Origin: an uncultured Oscillospiraceae bacterium
GTDB lineage: Bacteria > Bacillota > Clostridia > Oscillospirales > Oscillospiraceae
Assembly (NCBI GenBank): GCA_910584395.1
Contig: CAJUAS010000001.1
Span: 40,154 to 104,153 of the forward strand
DNA: 64,000 nucleotides
Reading direction: 5' to 3'
Each line of letters starts with the position of its first letter. Position 1 is the stretch's first letter. Below are positions 1 to 9,700 of the stretch, one piece after another. The notes below the pieces were generated by a model, which did not search any database, was not told the DNA's origin, and saw only the letters and a list, made by a program, of their open reading frames with translations. A program made the translations under genes and the position numbers.

Positions 1-3000
1 ATCGCGGCTCACCTCAAACTGGGCATCGAAGTCCAGCAGGTACTCATAGCTGCCGTCCGCCGCCGGGTGATCCTGATTGGTCGCGCCGCGCACGGCGTTG
101 GGGTGGGAGGTGGAGGTGATGTAAAAGGTATCGCGGTAGTTGGGCGAGCCTTGCCCGCCATGCTCCTTGGCGTAATCCTCGTTGTTTTGGAGGTTATAGA
201 CGTAAGTCAGGGTAAAGGTGGTGCTGCCCCCTGCGGGCAGGAAGGTGGCGGGGGGCTGGAGCATCTCAAAGCGGCCGCCCACCGTGTCGTGGGGGTAGCC
301 GTCGGTGAGGCCGTCAATGTCCAGACCGTAAATGTCCACATCGCCGTCGTTTACGATGGTAAAGGTGTAGTCCTGACGGACGGTGTACTTCTCCAGCACC
401 GTGTCGTAGGTGGCCAGAGTGACCCGCTCGCTGTCCCCGGGGATGCCCCGGGTGATACCCGTCGGCTCATCGCTCAGCAGGCGGATATGCTCCCGCGGGG
501 AGGGCTCTTTTTCCGGAAGCTGGGTACGCAGGGTGGCCTTGTAGGTGGTCAGGTCGGCAGCGGGCTGGTGGACATAGCCGAAGGCCATCACCTGATAGCC
601 GCTGTCCACCCGGTTGTTGGCGATGTCCCGCGGGCCAGTATACAGCGGGGTCGGGCCGTATTTGTAGACGGTGTCGCTGCCCACGAAGCTGTGGAGGGTC
701 TCGCCGTGGGTGGGATTTGTCCAGTCGGCGGTGTGGTTGGTATCCAGCTTATCCACCTTCACCGAGAAGATCTCGCCGGGCTGCGCGCCGGTCTGGCCGT
801 CGTAGATGGTCTTAAGGCCGTAGGATTCCTCATAGCGGGACACATCCGCCTTGGGCCGCATGGGATTGCCGTCCTCAAACACGTCCGCGCTGTCGTTGAC
901 GCCGTCGGTGACCGTTCCGCCCTTATCATAGAGGGGCAGGCCCACGCCGGTGGTCGCATACATCGGCCCGACCGGGTTATAACTGCCCCGGGGCAGATAG
1001 AGGGTGTCCCCCACCTTGCCGGGCCAGTTGAACAACGCGGCGTTTTCGCCGATGAAGTTATAGGTTTTGCTCTCCACATACTCGTTGCGCCGGGGCGGGA
1101 CGTACACGGGGATCTGCTCCGTCCAGCCGTCAGGCGTGTTGGGGTCGAGATGATCCGGGTCCTCGCAGATGGAGACCTGATACCACCCGCCCAGATTGAT
1201 ATACCGGCGCAGCGTTTCACGATCCCGGTCGTGGCGGGGGTCATTGGCCGCGGGATCAGGGTCGGGATCGTCGGGGTTGTAGTCCAGATTGTAAAGATAG
1301 CCGCTTCCGCCGTCGCTCTGCCGCGTGCCCGGATCGTAGAAGCCGTGGGCGATGGTGTTTCCGTCCTCCACGCTGTGGAACCAGTCGGGCACATTCACCC
1401 CGCCCTTGTTCTGACCAATGCCGATCTCCTGCCCGTTGGGCAGCCAAGTGCGGAACACCGCCGTTTCGGAAATGTCCTTGTCGGTGCGCTTCACCGACAG
1501 GGTGAGGGTGGGCTGGCCGTTGGTGTCGGTGACGGTTCTGACATAGGCGACCTCATAGCACTGCTTCACATCTACATAGTCCTCATGGGCCACGATGTGG
1601 CGCTTGGCGTGGTCGATGTCCCACCAGTCGTCGTCCGGGGTGGGGGTCTCCGTGTGCTGCTCGGGGACGGTGAGCCACGGGTACTCGGCGCGGATCTCCG
1701 CGCTCAAGATCCCCTGCGCGTTGGTGTGGCTTTTGTCCGAGGTCTCAAAGGAATACGTCCCCACGTGGTTCGCCGCCGTGAGGGGTACGTCTGTGCCGTC
1801 CGGCCAGTAGGGCACGCCGCCCACGGCGGAGTCCGCCTTCAAGGCATGGAGATCGGTCGTCGGGTCGGGCCAGACCGAGCCGGTGGCCGCACTGTCTGCG
1901 GGCATCCAGCCGCGGATGGGCATGGTGATGGACACCCCGGCGGGCACGATGTCCGTGACCACATTGGCAACGGTGGGGAACGCCAGATCGTTCACGTCGT
2001 TCACCTGCGCGGTGACCTGATCCAAGTCATAGGTGCGCTCCAGATCCTTCGCCGTCACGTCGATCACGGTGATGGGGGTGACGGTCATATGGGCGGTAAC
2101 CGGTTTGGGGAAGGTCTGGAGGTCGCCGTTGCTGTCGGTGTATTTGTAATACTGGGAGAAAGTATAGTCTCCTCCCTTGGCGTCGTAGCTTCCGGCGGTG
2201 ACCGGTGATCCGTCCTGCGTATACGCCGGGGCATAGCCGTCCTCCGCCTTGCCCCACGGGAAGGGTACGTTCTCCTTTGAGCCGTCGGCATAGGTCACCG
2301 TGACCATGGGGGAATACTTGCCCAGCGAGATGGGCAGGTCGCCCGGCGTTGCGTCGGTGAAGTTCTGATAGGAGTTGATGGTCAGCTCCGGGTTGGTGGC
2401 CTCGACCTTAATGATCACGTCCTTGGGGAAGCTGAAGTCGTACCACTCCACCACGTTCTTGCTCTGCCCACTTTGGCCCGGGGAATACTGTCCATCCTTA
2501 ATGTTGCCCGCGTGGGGATGGTGGTGGCCCTCCGTGTACGGCCCTGTATAGGCCAAAACCTGCCACGGATCTTTGCTTATGGGCACTTTCTTGGAAATAT
2601 CCAGCAGATGAGTGGTCTTAGAGGCCGCCCCGCCGTTCAGGGAGGTCACGGCTACGATGGGCTCTCTTTTGCTGCCGTCCCGGTAGTCGCGGTAGCCCCG
2701 GTTGTCCACCCCGTCCTTCAGGGTCATGTTGCCGAAGTATTTGACAATCTCCGGCAGACGGTCGATGTTCACCTGAAAGCTGAGCTGCCCCAAAACGACC
2801 TTTTTTACGTTCTCCTTGGGGTACTCCTCCTCCACATACACGTCGCCGCCATTTTCTTCGCAGTCGTCCAACTTGGGCAGCTCCCACACGTTCACAACGT
2901 AGCCCGGCTCTTCCTGTCCGTTCTTCATGGCCGACTCAAGGATCTCCACATTCCCGTACTTACCGTCTGCGGTCTGCTTTTTGGCGATGGTCTGGGCGAT

Positions 3001-3492
3001 CACCCCGTCGGGACGCTGCGCCAAATGGAGCTGCATATGGATCGTATGGTCAACGAAGTCCACCGTGCTGTAGTAGCCTTCGCCGCCATCTTTGATGATA
3101 TGTAGGTCAAAGGGCATCACGCTGTTCCCGTCTGCATCCCGGAACAGATCCGGGTCGGCGGCAAAAAATGCGTCCGTCTCAAGGTTGGCATTGTTGTCCG
3201 ATTGAAGCTTGACGTTGGTGGTCATGTCCGAGGGGGTCAGGTAGTCGGGGTTGTAATCCAGATAGAAGGTCGCACCCGTACCATTGACCACCTTGTCCAC
3301 CGCCACATCGAAAATGGCCTGCACCGTCAGTTCATCGCCTACCATCTTATATTCCAGACTCGCCCCCTCAAAGAGAAGCTCGCCGTCGATGTCCGGCAGG
3401 GCAGGCTCGCTCATCACCACCATAGGGGTGGCAAGCGACGCCGTGACCAGCAGGCTGGCCAATATGGTTTTGATTCCATATCTCTTCTTCAC
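1..3492 (-). CDS. Secreted multi-domain beta-rich protein (3' partial, at least 1,164 aa)
   Basis: The frame starts at GTG (3490-3492), runs leftward and is still open at base 1. An in-frame TAA at 3526-3528 bounds the start. GTG is preferred over in-frame TTG codons because GGAGGGG lies six bases upstream. The N-terminus (MKKRYGIKTILASLLVTA) is a classic signal peptide: Lys/Arg, then a hydrophobic stretch, with possible cleavage near residue 22. Residues about 28-130 form a beta-rich region with a YLDYNPDYL strand that resembles cohesin-type sandwiches, but I cannot confirm this. Around residue 320 there is a His cluster (EGHHHPHAG). Residues about 480-560 look Ig-like, and residues about 1035-1130 (FTIVNDGDVDIYGL onward) resemble CARDB/Hydin-type Ig-like domains. 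No enzymatic motif was recognised. The gene lies downstream of the giant gene on the same strand but has its own promoter. A role as a surface partner or accessory of the giant is possible but unproven. Confidence 0.88.
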   Translation of the reverse strand, partial: MKKRYGIKTILASLLVTASLATPMVVMSEPALPDIDGELLFEGASLEYKMVGDELTVQAIFDVAVDKVVNGTGATFYLDYNPDYLTPSDMTTNVKLQSDNNANLETDAFFAADPDLFRDADGNSVMPFDLHIIKDGGEGYYSTVDFVDHTIHMQLHLAQRPDGVIAQTIAKKQTADGKYGNVEILESAMKNGQEEPGYVVNVWELPKLDDCEENGGDVYVEEEYPKENVKKVVLGQLSFQVNIDRLPEIVKYFGNMTLKDGVDNRGYRDYRDGSKREPIVAVTSLNGGAASKTTHLLDISKKVPISKDPWQVLAYTGPYTEGHHHPHAGNIKDGQYSPGQSGQSKNVVEWYDFSFPKDVIIKVEATNPELTINSYQNFTDATPGDLPISLGKYSPMVTVTYADGSKENVPFPWGKAEDGYAPAYTQDGSPVTAGSYDAKGGDYTFSQYYKYTDSNGDLQTFPKPVTAHMTVTPITVIDVTAKDLERTYDLDQVTAQVNDVNDLAFPTVANVVTDIVPAGVSITMPIRGWMPADSAATGSVWPDPTTDLHALKADSAVGGVPYWPDGTDVPLTAANHVGTYSFETSDKSHTNAQGILSAEIRAEYPWLTVPEQHTETPTPDDDWWDIDHAKRHIVAHEDYVDVKQCYEVAYVRTVTDTNGQPTLTLSVKRTDKDISETAVFRTWLPNGQEIGIGQNKGGVNVPDWFHSVEDGNTIAHGFYDPGTRQSDGGSGYLYNLDYNPDDPDPDPAANDPRHDRDRETLRRYINLGGWYQVSICEDPDHLDPNTPDGWTEQIPVYVPPRRNEYVESKTYNFIGENAALFNWPGKVGDTLYLPRGSYNPVGPMYATTGVGLPLYDKGGTVTDGVNDSADVFEDGNPMRPKADVSRYEESYGLKTIYDGQTGAQPGEIFSVKVDKLDTNHTADWTNPTHGETLHSFVGSDTVYKYGPTPLYTGPRDIANNRVDSGYQVMAFGYVHQPAADLTTYKATLRTQLPEKEPSPREHIRLLSDEPTGITRGIPGDSERVTLATYDTVLEKYTVRQDYTFTIVNDGDVDIYGLDIDGLTDGYPHDTVGGRFEMLQPPATFLPAGGSTTFTLTYVYNLQNNEDYAKEHGGQGSPNYRDTFYITSTSHPNAVRGATNQDHPAADGSYEYLLDFDAQFEVSRD

Positions 3493-3498
3493 AGGCAA

Positions 3499-3505
3499 CC
3501 CCTCC
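3499..3505 (-). promoter_or_regulatory. Ribosome binding site deciding a GTG start
   Basis: GGAGGGG on the minus strand lies six bases before the GTG at 3490-3492. The competing in-frame TTG at 3496-3498 directly abuts this motif, and the TTG at 3505-3507 overlaps it, so neither could use it. The match to the anti-Shine-Dalgarno sequence is strong. Confidence 0.85.
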
Positions 3506-3603
3506 AACGGACAAAGTCTCGGCAATTAGAAAAAGCTGGATATTTTTGCTTATTTTTTCCTGCATGCGCGCCTATTTGGGCATAGTTATACATATACAGA
3601 TAC

Positions 3604-3632
3604 ATGATAGCTCAAAACCAGAATTATGTCAA
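3604..3632 (-). promoter_or_regulatory. Sigma-A/sigma-70-type promoter for the downstream secreted-protein gene
   Basis: On the minus strand a perfect -35 box TTGACA (3632-3627) is followed by exactly 17 bases and a -10 box TATCAT (3609-3604), one mismatch from TATAAT. It lies in an AT-rich stretch that contrasts with the GC-rich genes. The predicted start near 3597 leaves a leader of about 105 bases before the GTG. A second ATTGACA occurs 14 bases upstream but has no matching -10 box at the right distance. Confidence 0.75.
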
Positions 3633-3681
3633 TCTCTACTTGTCAATTTTTCGGAAATTTTGCATTTTCCCCGCCAAAGGC

Positions 3682-3716
3682 AAAAAGAAGCCCCTACCGC
3701 AGGTGCGGTAGGGGCT
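3682..3716 (-). terminator. Rho-independent terminator of the giant gene
   Basis: A perfect 12-bp inverted repeat (AGCCCCTACCGC at 3689-3700 with GCGGTAGGGGCT at 3705-3716) encloses a 4-base loop. Read on the minus strand it is followed immediately by a T-rich tract (TCTTTTTG). It begins 12 bases after the TAA at 3729-3731, which is a textbook intrinsic terminator placement. No comparable T-tract follows on the plus strand. Confidence 0.9.
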
Positions 3717-3728
3717 AAGTCGTGCTTC

Positions 3729-6700
3729 TTACTTCCAGCTGCGAAGGGTGATGCGGTACTCGGAGTACATGTTCTCCAAGCGGCAGCTCTTGTAGGCGGT
3801 ACGACCCCAGTGACCGAAGATATACGCAAGGTCCGCATCGGTCAGCAGGCCGTTGCCGTCCAGATCCAGCAGACGGTAGTCGAAGGATGTGGAGGCGGTG
3901 ACGGAGATCATCTCCAGCATGAGGGCTTGCGCTTCCGCGCTGTTGAGGGAGATGTGGTTCTCCACCAGATACGCCGCCAGAATGTCCAGCTCATCCATCG
4001 GCTCGCCGCCGCTGTCGGGCAGCTCCACCTCGTGATCGGGGAGGGTCACGTCGATGACGGGGATCTCGACCCGCTCGTCGTCGTCCACCACCGGGATCTC
4101 GGGTTGTTCGTCCGCTTCCTCCGCCTTCGCGGGCTTGGCGTGGGGCTTGGACGGTCTGCGCGTCCCGGAGCTGGAACCGGAGGGCTTGGACGTCTCGGCA
4201 GGCGTTTCCGCCTTTTCGTCAGGCTCGGCAGGCGTTTCCGCCGCATCGTCGGCCGACTCGTCCTCAGCCACAGGCTCATGGTCAACCACCGGCTCGTCCA
4301 CGGAGACCTCCACGTCGGCGTTTTCGTCGTTCTCCGCAGGCGTTTCAGGTTCAGCGGCCGGCTCGTCCGGCACGTCCTCGGTCTCGGGCTCGTCAGGCAC
4401 GCTCTCCAGCGCCATGAACTCGGCGGTCACGGCCACAGGTTCAAGGGTCTCCAAGACCTCCAGCCCGTCAAGGCCATCGTTCGCAGGCTCGGTGACTTCC
4501 TCGTCCGCCTGATCCGGCGTTTCGACCGGCTGCTCCACCGGCTCGTCGGCGGGTTCGGTGGCCGGCTCGTCGGGCGTGTCGTTGGTGTCGGACGCATCAG
4601 GTGTCTCGGGCACGGACGCGTCGGGCACATCGGGTGTGTCGTTCACGTCGGGCACGTCAGGCACACTGGGCACGTCAGGCACGTCAGGCACGTCAGGCAC
4701 GTCAGACACGTCGCTTGCGTCGGGCACATCAGGCGTGGGCACAACAGGCACGTCAGGCTGGGTGGCCTGATCCTGCTCCTCGCGGACGACGGTGATGGTG
4801 GTCACCTTGTACACCACGTCCACGTCCTCCATCTTGTCCTCGCTCTCGATCATGCCGTTGTCGTAGAACTTGAACACACCGTAGACGTAGTACTTGCCCA
4901 GATCGGTCTCCGCGTAGTTTGTGCCGGCCTTGAACTCGTACTCGGTGACGCCGGAAGCCAGCAGCGCGGACAGGTTGGTCATCTCGCTCTCGTCCACCTT
5001 GGTGGCGGCGGGATCACGGCTCAGGTAGTACGTCACTTCACCGCGGCTGAAGGCGACGGCGTTGCCTTCACCGTCGGTGGCGATGACGCCGGTCTGGACG
5101 GGGCTGGTCGTGCCGTAGTCGGTGTACATCAGCTTCAGGCCGTTCAAGTCGTTCAGCTTCAGGGTCTCCGCATTTTGACCGGCATTGGAGGCGATGTTGT
5201 AGATGTTCTGGATGCTGCCGGTGTGGGTGACCTTGCTCAGGGCCACGCGGCCGGCCAGCTGGTAGAACACGCCGTCCATGGCGTTCTTGTAGCGGTTGAA
5301 CAGGTCGCTGTCCTCCTCGCCGATCACGCCGTCGTGGTTCAGGTCGCCGGCGATGAGAACGTCCGCGCCGAAGTTGTACTGCGCCTTGGCCCATGTCTCG
5401 GACACGATGATGTTGTCGTAGATCATGTCCAGACTGCCGGGCCGCTGGAACACCACCATGTAGGTGCCCGCTTCCTGCCCGGTGAAGTCCAGCTCGTACC
5501 GGCCGTCGTGCTCGCGGGTCAGGTTGTTGCCGGTGACGGTGTTGATCACGTTGACAGGCATCAGTGCGGGTACGCCGTCCACGCTGAAGGCCAGCAGATC
5601 CTCGAACCGCTCGGTGTAGGTCTTGCCCATCGAGCCGGGCAGGTACTTCTCCACCGCCTGATCCACGCTGTACCAGCCCTCTGCGAAGGTGGGATGCGGG
5701 GTGGGAATGGCCGGGTTGAGGGTGTCGGTGGTGTCGTTGGGGGTAAGAGCGTCCCAACCCTGATAGTAACGCAGCAGGTCGCTCTTGCGGTAGACGCTGA
5801 TAGTGGAGACGAAGTCGTTCTTGTAGCCGTCGTTGTTGGCATCCACCAGCGCCAGATCGTCGTTCACCGGATCAACCGGCACGCGGGTCGCCGCAGTCTC
5901 CATGTTGCCGATGACGCGGGTCTGGACTTTCTTCTCGTCGGTGATCTCGCGGAACACGTGGAGGAAGTAGACGCCCTCCGTGCCCGTGGTGGCATTGACG
6001 ATGGTGAACTGGAAGATCTGCTCGCCGTCCTTGGACGGGTCGAGACGGAACTTGGCCTCGGTGATCTTGCCCGGGCCGTCGCCGTCGTCGAAGGTGCGGG
6101 AATCCACCCGCTGCGGGTTGTTGACGCCGTACTCTTCGATGATGATGTAATAGGTGTCGTTCTCCCCGTTCACGCCCGTGCCCATGGCCTCGGCGTTGAG
6201 CTGGATCTCGCTGTCCAGCGTGCTGACCATCACGCCGTAGTCGGCGTACTGGTGGCGGACGTCGCTGTCGTAGATGTTGTGCAGCTGCTCGCCCTTGGTG
6301 GTCGTCCAAGTCTGGACGTTGGGATTCACCGCGTTGCCCCAGTTCTTGGTGTAGGTGACGTTGCCTTCGAGCCACGTCACGTCCACCTGATCGGCCAGAT
6401 CGCTCTCGGTCTTACCTGCCAGCAGGTTGCCGGCCGCGTCATACATGGCCCGAACGTCGTTGAACTCCTTCTTCATGTCGTCCAGATCGTGCATCAGCCA
6501 CATCTGCTCAAAATGCTCCGGACGGTTGTCCTGCGTGACTGTGCCCTTCTTGGTCATCTTGAACTCGGTATCGGTGACCCAGATGTTCTGGAAGGCCTCG
6601 GTGTTCAGCCGCTTGATGCGGATGACGTAGGTGGTGGCATTTTCCTTGTAGAAGTCGTCATCCTTGTGCAGCCCGTTGCCCGTCTTGAGGTCAGGATGGA

Positions 6701-9700
6701 CGGTGACGAAGAGGTAGCTCACCTGCTCGGCCTGCTTGAGCTGGACATCCACCAGAGCGTCCAGCGTGTGATCCTCGGTGGGGTTCTTGGAGGAGTGAGA
6801 CCCGTCGGCGTAGTAGTACTCGTTGTTGTACACCACGCTGGCGTGATCCACGCTGCCTTCGCCGAACTTGGTCAGGTCAAGGGTCACATGCTTGGCGGAC
6901 ATGGGCAGGGTCGTCGTGTAGAGATAGATCTTGCTGTTGAAGCCGCTCACCTTGGTCAGCGCCGTGAGGCCCGCGGGGACGTCATCGTCCACATGGAGCT
7001 GGCCGTCCGTGCCGCGGTAGAGCTTCTTGGCGTTGTCGATGATGCCCGGGTAGACCTTCAGCTCTCCGTCCTCAAGGAAGTACGTGCCCCACTTCTCCTC
7101 GTCGGCCAGCGTGGCGGCCGTGCCTGCGGCCAGAGCGGGCGCTCTGTCGGCGGTGAGCCGTTCGGTGGCCTGATAGAGGGTGGCCTGATTGGCCAGGGCC
7201 GTGTTCTCGGCGGCGTTGTGGGCCTCGTCCTTGCTCAGGCCGAAGAACAGATCCACGCCCATCTCGCTCTCCGAGTCGCTGCGCTCGCCGCGCACCACCC
7301 AGATCATGTAGTGGGAGACGTTGCCGCCCGGCACGTTGTCCGCCACGGTAATGTCGATCAGGGCCTTGTAGTCCTCGTCGGCGTAGTACTCCTCGCCGAA
7401 GTCCAGCAGGTAGGCGGTGTCGCCGTTGGTGGCGTCCACCTTGCACACATAGGACTCGGGATGGTCGCCGCGCACGTCGCTGGCGGTGATGGTCACCCGC
7501 TGGGTGGGCTTGGCCTTGAACTTCAGCCACGCCTTGTTCAGACGGTGATCCAGCTCCAGCAGGTAGTACGGGTGCTTGGGCTCGAAGTTGGGCGCGCAGG
7601 TGACGGTCTGGGTCGTGCCGTCGTCCTTATCGGCCTCGTAAGTGCCCGGCGGCAGCAGATCGCCGTTCTCGTCGTAGAGCACGTCCTTATAATCCGGGCC
7701 GGTCATCACCGCGCCGATCTGGATCAGGTCGCGGTGCTCGGCGTACTCATCCTTCTTGTACATCTGGAAGGCTTCCAGATCGTCCAAGGTGGTGAACAGG
7801 ATGGGCAGGTTGGAGCGGGTCATGTGGACGCGGTAGCTGCCCGCGCGGTACTGGGTGGCGGCTTCCTTCAGCGCCTCGTTGCCGGGGGCGTCCAGATTGG
7901 TGGACGCGCTGGCCACGAAGTTGCCGTTCTTGTCCAGATAATCGCCGTGGTTGTAGGCTATGCCGTTTGCCCCGACGCCCGCGCTCTTGGCGGTGTAGTA
8001 GCCATACGGGTAAGTCAGGGTGACGGTGACCTCGAAGGAGGGCAGATCCCAAGGCAGGTAGCCCGTGGCGTCGCCGTAGAAGGTCTGTCCGCCGGGCAGG
8101 GTGGTCACTTCCTGACCGTTCAGGGTCAGGCTGTTCACCTTGTCCTTGTTGGGCAGGGTCTCCTGCGGGAAGAGGCCGGTGAAGGTCTCGCGGCCGAAGT
8201 CTCTGGAGGCCGCGTCGTACATCTTGTAGGTGTACTTCTTGGCCCAAGTCTCCACATAACCGGCGTCCTTCGGCCAGCGGCCCGGCTCTTCCTTCCATTC
8301 GCCGTCCTGAAGCGTCCAGCGGCCGGTGTCCTTCACCAAGATCTCGTCGGTGTGGTTCACCGTGTCGGTGCCCCGCTCGTAGTTCAGGTGATACTTGTAC
8401 CACTTGTCGTCGGGGTTCAGGGTGATCTTTTCATTGCCGAAGGTGGGGATCCAGCCCTTCTCGTAGGGTTCGACCCCGTTAGCGTCGGGCAGCGGCTTAT
8501 CGATCTCCACAGGAAGCAGCTTGCCGTACTGGGCGGTCATGGTCAGCTTGCCGTCGCGCCACGTCTCGTCCTTCAGGTCGAAGTACTCCGCCTCGGCCAG
8601 CACGCCGTACCCGGGCTCACGCTTATAGACCGTGCTGTAGTAGTCGCGGATCAGGGTGTCAAAGGCGGTCGGCTCGTCCATGCTGGACTTGTAGACGTAG
8701 AGGTTGTCGATGATCGGCTCTCCGGTGGGATAGACCTTCAGGTGGTACTCGCTGACCAGCTCGTAGCCGCTGTCGGCGTACTGGATGACCCGGAAGGTGA
8801 GGTTGAGGATGTCCCGCTTGCCGTCGGCGTCCTTGGGGAAGGCGAAGTGGACGAAGTCGGCGGAATACTTGGAGATGGTGAAGCGGTTGCCTGCCTCGTC
8901 GTACACCTCGATGTAGGCCGGGCGGTCGGCGTACTGGCTGTGCACCTTGTCGCCGGCGGGATTCGTGGTGTAGTCGGTGTGTTCCACGTAGGCAAAGACG
9001 CTGAACACCTCGCCCTGTGCGGTGGCGCGGTAGTTGAACACGTCGCCGTAGAATTTGGTTGTGAAGGTACCGGAGTGCATCGTGCCGTCGTTCTCGTCCA
9101 GAACGATGGAATCCAGCTGCGGGCCGGTAACGACCTCGTCGGTGCGCTGGAAGTCGCCGAAGGTGTGGCCCGTGGCGTTCTGCCAGTCTTGGATCATCTC
9201 CTCGGTCACCACGAAGGCGGCCAGCTCTTGGTCGGTGAGGGTCAGGCCGTTGGTGACCAAGTACCACTCGCGAACCACGTCGTTATCGTAGCGCAGCGGC
9301 TTCTTGGTGTCCGGATCAAGGGCAATGGCCTTGGGCGCATTGGTCTTGTCGGTGACATAGAGGACGTAGGACACGTTGTCGATGCGATCCACCCTGCGCG
9401 GCTCAGTGGCGTCGAGCACCGGGTAGTCCACACGGATGTCGAAGCGCTCGGTGTAGGTGTTCATGGGCAGGGTGATCTCAAAGATGGCGGTCGTGCCGGG
9501 CCGCGGGTCGCCCACGACGGTGGCCACATGGCCGTTGACGCGCACGCGGGTCTGCGCCGGGGCTTTGCTGGTGAGGATGCCCCTGTTGAACAGGGCCGGG
9601 ACGCGGATGGTGACCGTCTTGCCGGTGTAGGTGAAGGTGGTCTGCTCCCCGATCTCGTGGCCGGTGACCGCCTTCCAGTCCGCTTCATCCACGACGCCGT

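Larger units (their letters stand above)
3493..3728. other. Intergenic region of 236 bases between the two secreted-protein genes
   Basis: This is the only non-coding stretch in the window. It holds the terminator of the giant gene, the promoter of the next gene and an untranslated leader (about 3493-3597). The leader is AT-rich around 3541-3560 and has only short GC-rich complementarities near 3565-3580. I could not recognise a riboswitch, T-box or protein operator in it. Confidence 0.8.

Noticed and set aside
67..2208. Plus-strand open frame of 713 codons
   Set aside because: It lies codon-aligned opposite the secreted-protein gene 1-3492, has the same shadow composition and no ribosome binding site or domain of its own.
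3368..3565. Small ATG frame of 65 codons beginning in the leader of the second gene
   Set aside because: It has no ribosome binding site before its ATG and runs out of frame through the signal-peptide region of the better supported GTG-started gene.
3640..3646. Upstream ATTGACA as a second promoter
   Set aside because: The sequence 17 bases downstream (TTCTGG) is not a plausible -10 box, whereas the TTGACA at 3627-3632 has one at the ideal distance.
4002..4022. LPDSGGE as a sortase (LPXTG-like) sorting signal
   Set aside because: It is followed by about 90 polar residues including a dockerin-like repeat, not by the hydrophobic stretch and basic tail of a sorting signal, and the fourth residue is Ser.
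4653..4706. Short direct repeats as a CRISPR array
   Set aside because: The units are 9 bases, contiguous without spacers, and encode a regular D-V-P protein linker.
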